Below, in pieces: positions 24,240 to 29,805 of a DNA stretch of 29,805 nucleotides (position 1 is its first letter; each line of letters opens with the position of its first letter). The notes beneath the pieces are model-generated. The model had not been told where the DNA came from. It searched no databases and was given only the letters and a program-made list of their open reading frames with translations. A program made the translations under genes and the position numbers. The DNA comes from DASZMJ01 sp035551935 (GTDB taxonomy: Bacteria; Planctomycetota; Planctomycetia; Isosphaerales; Isosphaeraceae). The DNA lies in the NCBI GenBank assembly GCA_035551935.1, contig DASZMJ010000239.1, positions 1-29,805 on the forward strand, read 5' to 3'.

Positions 24240-24297
24240 GGGCCGAGGGCAAAGGACAGAGGGCAGGTTGAACCCCCATATCCTCTGCCCTCGGCCC
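24240..24297. repeat. Inverted repeat built of 7-bp units between convergent genes
   Basis: The left arm (24240-24255) and right arm (24282-24297) are inverted and match at 15 of 16 positions. The left side reads as heptamers GGCCGAG, GGCAAAG, GACAGAG, GGCAGGT (24241-24268). The right side gives GGCAGAG and GGCCGAG on the other strand. It sits between two converging genes and could serve as a two-way terminator, though no T run is present. Confidence 0.6.
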
Positions 24298-24309
24298 TCC
24301 CGATCCTCG

Positions 24310-25362
24310 TCACCTCCCGACCTCAGTCAACTCTCCACTCTTGAGGGCCCGAAACCCCGTCGGCCGTGCCGCCGGGCCCTCCAGGGCGAAGCCGCTCGCC
24401 CCTCGATAGCGGTCGTAAGCCTTCGCCATCGCGTCGGGGTCGTCGAACCAGCCGATGAGATACGCGGCGCCGAAGGTGTCGCCGGGGCGGGCGGGACGGC
24501 CGCCGATCTCCTCGATCAGGCAGACGTACCCGCGCGAATGGCACCACGCCTCCGCCACGTCGTCGGGTTCGAGCGTCATGCCCGCGAGCCAGGGGCCGGC
24601 TTTGCCGTCGTCGAGCACGACCTGATAGGCGCGGAGGAACCGCCCCGGCCTGGGGCCCGAGCCGCGACGATAGAGGAACTTCTCGTCGGGCGCGAAGTCG
24701 GCGGCGAAGTCGGTCGCGGGCAGGACCTTCGGGTCGTGATAACTTAGATACATGTGCTCAAACCGCCGGCCGCCGTCGCGGCGGACGTGCCCCGGCATGT
24801 CGAGCCGCAACGCCAATGCCGGCGACTCGGAGACGGTCGTCACGCGGTCGGCGGCGAGGAAGAAGCGCTCGTCGTCCGGGAAGATGAGCAACTGCTCCCA
24901 AGACGAGCCGGCCCTCGGGTGCGGCGGGTACGCGTCGTGCCAGCGGTACGAGACGCGGACGGCGGCGAAGCCGTCGCCGCGGGAGACGGTCGCGGCGAGC
25001 CGCTTGGCCTGGGTGCAGATCTGCGGGCCCTCGACGTAACGCTTGGGGATCTGGCCGTGGACCTTGTCGCCATAGGTGTACTGCCCCGGCGGGATCGGCT
25101 TGTCTTTCTCGGCCGGTTCGAGCAGGAAGTCGACGATATCCAGCCCGAAGCCGAGGTCGCGGGCGCCCGTCTTGCGGTCGACGAACGAGCCGGCCGCGAC
25201 CCCCGAGACATATCCGTTCGTCGCGCTCGCCGCCCGATACTGCTTCGCCTCGATCGCGATCCGGCAACCCGCCGGCAAGACCTTGCCCGACTCCCAATCG
25301 ACCGGCCGGCCGCGGTCGTCCTCGACTCGGATGGAGGGGTCGGCATGTCGGGAAGGTCTCAT
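24310..25362 (-). CDS. Hypothetical protein, 350 residues
   Basis: The family is not recognised. The protein has no signal peptide or membrane helix, and it begins MRPSRHADPSIRVEDDRGRP. It appears rich in beta structure, with many aromatic residues (for example YGDKVHGQIPKRYVEGPQIC, VRVSYRWHDAYPPHPRAGSS, FEHMYLSYHDPKVLPATDF, then AYLIGWFDDPDAMAKAYDRY). A carbohydrate-related beta-sandwich is possible but not demonstrated. ATG at 25362 has GAGGA upstream. It is divergent from alanine dehydrogenase across 134 bp and convergent with the Lys-rich gene. Composition matches the neighbourhood, so recent transfer is not suggested. Confidence 0.75.
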   Translation of the reverse strand: MRPSRHADPSIRVEDDRGRPVDWESGKVLPAGCRIAIEAKQYRAASATNGYVSGVAAGSFVDRKTGARDLGFGLDIVDFLLEPAEKDKPIPPGQYTYGDKVHGQIPKRYVEGPQICTQAKRLAATVSRGDGFAAVRVSYRWHDAYPPHPRAGSSWEQLLIFPDDERFFLAADRVTTVSESPALALRLDMPGHVRRDGGRRFEHMYLSYHDPKVLPATDFAADFAPDEKFLYRRGSGPRPGRFLRAYQVVLDDGKAGPWLAGMTLEPDDVAEAWCHSRGYVCLIEEIGGRPARPGDTFGAAYLIGWFDDPDAMAKAYDRYRGASGFALEGPAARPTGFRALKSGELTEVGR

Positions 25363-25400
25363 GAGATCCTCGTTCGCGGTGTCGGTCGATCCGGCCCGGC

Positions 25401-25429
25401 TTGATCTTGAGGCCGAGGTTTGATCGAAT
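25401..25429 (+). promoter_or_regulatory. Possible sigma-70 promoter for alanine dehydrogenase
   Basis: TTGATC (25401-25406) and TCGAAT (25424-25429) are separated by 17 bases and lie 67 bp before the ald start. The -10 matches the consensus at only four of six positions, so this is weak. Confidence 0.25.
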
Positions 25430-25496
25430 GGGCCGGTCGCGCCGGCGGGACCGGCAGGGCGCGACCGGTCCGCCCAAGGGGAGGCTCTGCGAGACG

Positions 25497-26609
25497 ATGA
25501 TCGTCGGCGTGCCGAAGGAAATCAAGGCGGACGAGTACCGCGTGGCGATGCTCCCCGTCGGCGCCGAGGAGCTCGCCGGCGCCGGCCACACCGTGCTGAT
25601 CGAGTCGGGCGCCGGCCTGGGCAGCGGGATCGCCGACGGCCAGTACGAGGCGGCCGGCGCCACGGTCGTCCCCCAGGCGAGCGAGGTCTGGGGTCGGGCC
25701 GATCTGGTGGTGAAGGTCAAGGAGCCGCAGGAATCGGAATGGCCCTGGATGAAGGAGGGACAGGTCCTCTTCACTTACTTCCACTTCGCCGCCGACGAGC
25801 CGCTCACGCGTGCCGTCCTCGATCACCGCGTCACGGCGATCGCCTATGAGACGATCCGCGACGCGCGGGGGGCTCTGCCATTGTTGACGCCGATGAGCGA
25901 AGTGGCGGGGCGGATGAGCATCCAGGAGGGGGCGAAGTACCTCGAACGGCCGCAGGAGGGGCGCGGGATCTTGCTGGCGGGCGTGCCCGGCGTCGCCCCG
26001 GCCGAGGTCGCGATCCTGGGCGGCGGCATCGTCGGCTCCAACGCGGCGAAGGTCGCCGCCGGCCTGGGCGCCAGCGTCCGAATCCTCGACGTGAACCTCG
26101 ACCGCCTCCGCTACCTCGACGACATCATGCCGCCGAACGTGACCACCTTGTACTCCGACCGGCACACGATCCTCGAGTCGCTCGAGCGCGCCGACCTCGT
26201 CGTCGGCGCCGTCCTGATCGCCGGCGCCCGCGCCCCGAGGCTGGTGCGGCGGGCCGACCTGACGCGGATGAAGCCGGGCGCGGTGATCGTCGACGTGGCG
26301 ATCGACCAGGGGGGTTGCGTCGAGACGAGCCGGCCGACGACGCACAAGGCCCCGACGTACCTCATCGACGGCGTCGTCCACTACTGCGTCGCCAACATGC
26401 CCGGCGCCGTCGGCCGCACGAGCACGTACGCGCTCTGCAACGTCACGCTCCCCTACGTCCTCCAGCTCGCCTCGAAGGGCTGGCGCGACGTCGCCCGCCG
26501 CTCCCCCGGCTTCGCCGAGGGCGTCAACGTCGTCGCCGGTCGCGTCACGAATCAGGCCGTCGCCGACACCTTCGGCCTCCCCTTCTCCCCCTGGGACGTC
26601 GGCGGCTGA
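25497..26609 (+). CDS. ald: Alanine dehydrogenase
   Basis: This is a 370-residue enzyme (the family is usually about 371) that interconverts L-alanine and pyruvate plus ammonia with NAD. The N-terminal signature MIVGVPKEIKADEYRVAMLP, KVKEPQESEW, FTYFHFAADEPL and MSEVAGRMSIQEGAKYLE are all present. The NAD-binding fold follows as VAILGGGIVGSNAAKVAAGL then GASVRILDVNLDRLRYLDD. ATG at 25497 matches family N termini; AAGGGGAGG lies 12 bases upstream, and the frame is open further upstream without family similarity. The stop is directly followed by a 7-bp repeat array. Confidence 0.96.
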   Translation: MIVGVPKEIKADEYRVAMLPVGAEELAGAGHTVLIESGAGLGSGIADGQYEAAGATVVPQASEVWGRADLVVKVKEPQESEWPWMKEGQVLFTYFHFAADEPLTRAVLDHRVTAIAYETIRDARGALPLLTPMSEVAGRMSIQEGAKYLERPQEGRGILLAGVPGVAPAEVAILGGGIVGSNAAKVAAGLGASVRILDVNLDRLRYLDDIMPPNVTTLYSDRHTILESLERADLVVGAVLIAGARAPRLVRRADLTRMKPGAVIVDVAIDQGGCVETSRPTTHKAPTYLIDGVVHYCVANMPGAVGRTSTYALCNVTLPYVLQLASKGWRDVARRSPGFAEGVNVVAGRVTNQAVADTFGLPFSPWDVGG

Positions 26610-26665
26610 AACCGTCTTCTGTCATCTGCCCTTTGTCCTCAACCCTCTGCCCCCTGTCATCCGCC
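26610..26665. repeat. Eight in-phase 7-bp repeats after ald
   Basis: Immediately after the ald stop the sequence reads AACCGTC, TTCTGTC, ATCTGCC, CTTTGTC, CTCAACC, CTCTGCC, CCCTGTC, ATCCGCC. On the reverse strand most units have the form G-R-C-A-R-A-x (for example GACAGAA, GGCAGAT, GACAAAG, GGCAGAG), the same consensus as at 21236 and 24241 but in the opposite orientation. Confidence 0.72.
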
Positions 26666-26688
26666 TTCCCACCCAACGGAGGCCCCCG

Positions 26689-26982
26689 ATGCACGACGAA
26701 CACGAGCACGAACACGAACACGAGCACGACGAGCACGACCACGAGCTCGAGATCGACACGCAGAGCCAGATCTTCCTGGAGATGCGCGAGCAGAACCTCA
26801 CGCTGCTCGACCTGGCGGCGCGGGTCGCCGGCTTCGGCGGCCAGCACGGCCCGCTCAAGCACGGCGAGCTCGAGGGGGCGATGAAGCGGATCTGGGAGGT
26901 CTACTCCGAGTTCTACTCCTGGATCGACCCCGAGGAGACCGCCGACGACGACGACGAGGACGTGGAGGACGACGAGGAGTGA
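26689..26982 (+). CDS. Small His/acid-rich hypothetical protein
   Basis: This is a 97-residue protein. The N terminus MHDEHEHEHEHEHDEHDHE has eight histidines in 18 residues alternating with Glu/Asp, a likely metal-binding or buffering tail. The centre (QIFLEMREQNLTLLDLAARV, then GPLKHGELEGAMKRIWEVYS) is an amphipathic helical domain. The last 15 residues are almost all Asp/Glu. ATG at 26689 has GGAGG seven bases upstream. The stop overlaps the mtnA start as GTGA, so translation is probably coupled. The family is not recognised, and the C-terminal acidity suggests a soluble cytoplasmic protein. Confidence 0.78.
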   Translation: MHDEHEHEHEHEHDEHDHELEIDTQSQIFLEMREQNLTLLDLAARVAGFGGQHGPLKHGELEGAMKRIWEVYSEFYSWIDPEETADDDDEDVEDDEE

Positions 26983-28070
26983 CGGCGACCTCAAACCGAC
27001 CGGGCCCGGACGAGTCCGAGCCCCTGGAGACCGTCGGCTGGGTCGGCGACGCGCGCTCGGGCGTGGTCCGGCTGATCGACCAGACCCGGCTGCCGGGCGA
27101 GTTCGTCCGCATCGACCTGGCCGACGTCCCGGCCGTCTGGGAGGCGATCCGGTCGTTGCGCGTCCGCGGGGCGCCGGCGATCGGCATCGCCGCGGCCTTC
27201 GGCGCCGTGCTCGGGGCCCGGTCCGCGTCCCTCGACGACCCCGACGCGGTCCGCGCCGCCCTCCACGACGCGACCGGCTACCTCCGCACCAGCCGCCCCA
27301 CCGCCGTCAACCTCTTCTGGGCGCTCGACCGCATCGATCGCGTCGCCGAGTCGAACTCCGTCGCCGACGGCCCTGCGTTACTCGACCTCCTGCTCCACGA
27401 GGCCCTGGCCATCGCCGCCGAGGACAAGGCCATGTGTCGCGCCATCGGCGCGCACGGCGCGGCCCTCATCGCTCCCGGCCAGGGCATCCTGACCCACTGC
27501 AACGCCGGCGGCCTCGCCACCGCCGACTACGGCACCGCCCTCGCCGTCATCTTCGCCGCCCACGAGGCCGGCAAAGCGGTCCACGTCTTCGCCGACGAGA
27601 CCCGCCCTCTCTTGCAAGGTGCCCGCCTGACCGCCTGGGAACTCTCGCGACGCGGCGTGCCCGTGACGCTCATCTGCGACAGCATGGCCGCGCAGGTGAT
27701 GAAGGAAGGCCGCGTGCAGATGGTCGTCGTCGGCGCCGACCGGATCGCGGCCAACGGCGACACCGCCAACAAGATCGGCACCTACGGCGTCGCGCTCCTG
27801 GCCAGGGCCCACGGCATCCCCTTCCACGTCGCCGCCCCCTCCAGCACCTTCGACCTCTCGCTTCCCGACGGCTCCTCCATCCCCATCGAGCAGCGCGACC
27901 CCCGCGAGATCACCCACGGCTTCGGCGCCGCCACCGCCCCCGAGGGCGTCCCCGCCTACAACCCCGCCTTCGACGTCACCCCCGCCCCCCTCATCGCCTC
28001 CATCATCACCGAACGCGGCCTCATCCGGCCCGTCGACGCCGAGACCATCCGCGCCGTGCTCGCCGGGTAG
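26979..28070 (+). CDS. mtnA: Methylthioribose-1-phosphate isomerase
   Basis: This is a 363-residue eIF2B-alpha-like enzyme of the methionine salvage pathway, converting MTR-1-P to methylthioribulose-1-P. The key residues are present: RVRGAPAIGIAAAFG, catalytic Cys174 in LTHCNAGGLAT, VFADETRPLLQGARLTAWEL, and catalytic Asp254 in VVVGADRIAANGDTANKIGT, then PFHVAAPSSTFD. GTG at 26979 overlaps the upstream small gene's stop; the extra 17 residues before ETVGWVG are not conserved-looking, but no better start is seen. No other salvage gene (mtnP, mtnK, mtnB) is in the window. Confidence 0.95.
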   Translation: MTATSNRPGPDESEPLETVGWVGDARSGVVRLIDQTRLPGEFVRIDLADVPAVWEAIRSLRVRGAPAIGIAAAFGAVLGARSASLDDPDAVRAALHDATGYLRTSRPTAVNLFWALDRIDRVAESNSVADGPALLDLLLHEALAIAAEDKAMCRAIGAHGAALIAPGQGILTHCNAGGLATADYGTALAVIFAAHEAGKAVHVFADETRPLLQGARLTAWELSRRGVPVTLICDSMAAQVMKEGRVQMVVVGADRIAANGDTANKIGTYGVALLARAHGIPFHVAAPSSTFDLSLPDGSSIPIEQRDPREITHGFGAATAPEGVPAYNPAFDVTPAPLIASIITERGLIRPVDAETIRAVLAG

Positions 28071-28249
28071 CAGGCTTGCTCCATGCCGCGCGGCCATGAT
28101 GGCCCGTCGAGGAGGGCCGCTTGGACGGGGCGAAGGGGATCGGGAGGATGGGGCCGGCCGCGAGCCGTCGGACTGTCCCGCGCCCGGCATCTCTGCGTAG
28201 AATTCTCGTGCGGTGAGTCGGACGATGGGACCAGCGGAGGGCGATGCCG

Positions 28250-28509
28250 ATGGCAACGTTCCGCGGCTGTGTCGAGCGCGATGGCCGGGTCATCTGCTCC
28301 GGCGTCTCGATCACCATCAAGGGCCCAGCCGCCCCGATTGGCGGAGGGCCCCGGGCTGGTGGGGGCTGATCGGCCCTCCGGCCCGAGAACTGCTCCAGAC
28401 CGGCGCCTACACCATCCGCCTCTTCGACGGCCGGGCCGAGACCATTTTCGTCGAGGGATCGGAGCCGCACGGCGTCCGCTTCCGCGGCGCCGGCCCCCTC
28501 CCGAGGTAG
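28250..28509 (+). pseudogene. Small hypothetical gene broken by a frameshift
   Basis: ATG at 28250, with GGAGGG eight bases upstream, opens MATFRGCVERDGRVICSGVS and continues to a TGA at 28367. Coding character then moves to the next frame, which reads WWGLIGPPARELLQTGAYTI, then RLFDGRAETIFVEGSEPHGV, to TAG at 28507. Loss of one base near 28355 (GGGCTGG from an earlier GGGCCTGG) would rejoin them into one protein of about 86 residues. The joined protein has no known domain. An assembly error is possible. Confidence 0.6.
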
Positions 28510-28552
28510 GCCTCCGGTCGGTCTTCGGCTCCCTGTGAAGGCCACATTCGTT

Positions 28553-28573
28553 CCCCCTCTCCCAGGGGGAGGG
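28553..28573. repeat. Small palindrome of REP type
   Basis: CCCCCT (28553-28558) and AGGGGG (28564-28569) flank CTCCC, followed by AGGG. Short elements of this kind are scattered between genes in many GC-rich bacteria. It lies between the broken small gene and the methyltransferase promoter. Confidence 0.5.
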
Positions 28574-28650
28574 TGTCGGCGAGCGAATCATCGCGTTCCT
28601 CTCCCTTCTAAGTTGCTATCCCATGTTGATTTAGAGCAATTCGAAACCTC

Positions 28651-28680
28651 ACTGGATTTTGTACGTGCGTACTGTATAAT
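28651..28680 (+). promoter_or_regulatory. Promoter of the DNA methyltransferase with palindromic spacer
   Basis: A perfect -10 box TATAAT lies at 28675-28680, 45 bp before the start codon. No good -35 is present (CTGGAT at 28652 is the best at 17 bp). The spacer holds the palindrome GTACG-TG-CGTAC (28661-28672), and CGTAC recurs at 28688-28692. A regulator such as a C protein or the methyltransferase itself could bind here. The surrounding 100 bp is clearly less GC-rich than the chromosome. Confidence 0.5.
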
Positions 28681-28725
28681 CGACTGGCGTACATGCTATG
28701 AGGCTGTCCTTCTGGAGCCTTCGAC

Positions 28726-29670
28726 ATGGCCCGTGCTCGTCCCGAGTCACTTACCTTATTCGACATGGAGGGCGAGCCCCAGGCGAGCCTTCGCGTCTTC
28801 CAGCCCAAGGATGTCGCCGGCGTCACTCTCGGGCCTTGGAGGCTGAACCATGTCCACCCGACCGATTGCCTCTCCGCGCTCAAGCAGATGCCTGCCGACT
28901 GCCTCGACGTGGCGATCACGTCACCGCCCTACTGGGGCCAACGCGGCAACGAGGGGATGGGTCTCGAGGAAGATCCACGCGAGTACGTCCGCAATCTGAC
29001 CGAGGTGCTCGCCGAGGTGATGCGGTGCCTGAAGCCGACGGGCACGCTCTGGTTGAATATCGGCGACGCCTACAACACGCCGATCAACTGGCGCCTCGAG
29101 GACGCTTCGTACAGTTCGCTGGGCGCGGATGGAAATGGCCTGGCGAGCACGAATTCCGCCTACACCAAGAACCGGGGCCGCCGCCGGGCATTCCTCAGCG
29201 ACGATGCGAAGTGGCTCCAGTATGGGAACCTCCTGGCGATCCCCTACCGTGTCGCCATCGCCTTGAGTGATCTCGGCATCCTCCTGCGCGGCGAGGTGAT
29301 CTGGGAGAAATCGCGCCCGCTGCCCGAAGGGATCTGCCGACGGCCACACCGCAGGCACGAAGGCATCTATATCTTCGCCAAATCCGAGCGCCACGCCTTC
29401 CAGGTCAAGCCGCCGGTGGGATCGATCTGGAAGTTGATCCAGGCTCCCAACAAGACGCCGCACTGCTCGACCTTTCCACTCGACCTGCCGTTGCGCTGCA
29501 TCGAGGCCGCCGGCCTGAGCGAGCCGGGGATTGTCCTCGATCCCTTCATGGGCAGCGGCACGACGGGCGTCGCGGCCAGTCGGCTGGGGCACAGCTTCAT
29601 CGGCTTCGAACTGAATCAGGAGATGTGCCGAACCGCCAACGAGCTCATCGCCGGGCAGTCCTGCCGCTAG
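28726..29670 (+). CDS. Site-specific DNA methyltransferase (N4-cytosine/N6-adenine, beta class)
   Basis: This is a 314-residue protein. The catalytic motif IV is TSPPYW (about 65-70), and the SAM-binding motif I, DPFMGSGTTGVAASR (about 272-286), comes last, so the order is that of the beta class. The SPPYW form is commonest in N4-cytosine enzymes, but N6-adenine cannot be excluded. LWLNIGDAYN and the VIWEKSRPLPEG segment are typical of the family. The central part (about 115-160) probably contributes to target recognition. No restriction endonuclease is visible, so it is solitary or its partner lies elsewhere. Codon use is less GC-biased than neighbours, consistent with transfer. The stop TAG coincides with the presumed IS630 junction. 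Confidence 0.93.
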   Translation: MARARPESLTLFDMEGEPQASLRVFQPKDVAGVTLGPWRLNHVHPTDCLSALKQMPADCLDVAITSPPYWGQRGNEGMGLEEDPREYVRNLTEVLAEVMRCLKPTGTLWLNIGDAYNTPINWRLEDASYSSLGADGNGLASTNSAYTKNRGRRRAFLSDDAKWLQYGNLLAIPYRVAIALSDLGILLRGEVIWEKSRPLPEGICRRPHRRHEGIYIFAKSERHAFQVKPPVGSIWKLIQAPNKTPHCSTFPLDLPLRCIEAAGLSEPGIVLDPFMGSGTTGVAASRLGHSFIGFELNQEMCRTANELIAGQSCR

Positions 29671-29805
29671 AGCGGTTTACTTTCGGCTTGCAGACGGAAA
29701 GGATTCCCGAGGAGCGGATTGCTGACGCCACCGAGGTCGGAGCCGAAGGAGATTGTCATGGGGCCCTACTCGAAGGATCTTCGCGAGCGGGTCGCGGCGG
29801 CGGTC
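29669..29805 (+). mobile_element. Left end of an IS630-family element (partial)
   Basis: The transposase start is at the window edge. IS630 elements insert at TA, and the TA in the methyltransferase stop codon (29668-29669 region, reading CTAGAGCGG) directly precedes the sequence GAGCGGTTTACTTTCGGC. This is the likely left terminus. The right end is outside the window, so the inverted repeat cannot be confirmed. Confidence 0.5.
29758..29805 (+). CDS. IS630-type transposase, N-terminal fragment (3' end outside window)
   Basis: The visible 16 residues, MGPYSKDLRERVAAAV, match the start of IS630/Tc1-type transposases, where this helix begins the helix-turn-helix DNA-binding region. AAGGAG lies seven bases before the ATG. 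The catalytic DDE part is beyond the window, so activity cannot be judged. Confidence 0.75.
   Translation, partial: MGPYSKDLRERVAAAV

Noticed and set aside
21236..26665. CRISPR array
   Set aside because: The repeated units are 7-14 bp and contiguous with no unique spacers, and no cas gene is present. They are short tandem repeats.

Overview
The window is very GC-rich chromosomal DNA and reads as a planctomycete, most likely of the Isosphaeraceae type. This rests on composition, on the single-chain LpxC-FabZ protein, on the order ompH/skp, lpxC-fabZ, lpxA, Gfo/Idh/MocA oxidoreductase, on YfhO-type and GT87-type membrane proteins, and on several small proteins with no recognisable family. No 16S rRNA is present, so the assignment is inference. 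Extreme GC content makes long spurious antisense frames common; these were left out.

Left part (1-12.5 kb). The window opens inside an unrecognised gene. Next comes a reverse-strand frame interrupted by two in-frame TGA codons. A GT87-like membrane protein overlaps an orphan iron(III)-type ABC permease by ATGA, and the permease converges on a large YfhO-family membrane protein. Reverse-strand genes follow: a small SAM methyltransferase, a two-helix potassium channel, a doubtful small ORF, and a complete copper amine oxidase with its TPQ tyrosine, copper histidines and catalytic aspartate. A tRNA-Val(CAC) lies beyond it.

Middle part (12.6-19 kb). A probable lipoprotein of unknown function is followed by a 780-bp spacer with a terminator-like hairpin that no gene explains. 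Then come a SAM methyltransferase, a membrane-anchored GT2 glycosyltransferase, a PfkB-family sugar kinase, a VapBC-like toxin-antitoxin pair and FolK with an unexplained C-terminal extension. A palindromic element with an AT-rich core sits between the methyltransferase and the GT2 gene and supplies the methyltransferase's last codons.

Envelope operon (19.1-23.3 kb). A Skp/OmpH-like chaperone, LpxC-FabZ, LpxA and an oxidoreductase form one forward block. It covers early lipid A synthesis and outer-membrane protein handling. The oxidoreductase may be a GnnA-type UDP-GlcNAc 3-dehydrogenase, judging by position and family only.

Right part (23.4-29.8 kb). Small His-rich and Lys-rich proteins, an unrecognised conserved-looking protein, alanine dehydrogenase, a His/acid-rich small protein overlapping MtnA, and a frameshifted small gene lead into a less GC-rich accessory segment. 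That segment holds a solitary DNA methyltransferase with a good -10 box, followed by the left end of an IS630-type element.

The most unusual non-coding signal is a family of in-phase 7-bp repeats (consensus about G-R-C-A-R-A-x). It fills three separate spacers and starts just after the upstream stop codon in each. Also notable are the double-TGA reading frame, the palindromic AT-core element, and an IS630 junction that appears to fall on the methyltransferase stop codon.
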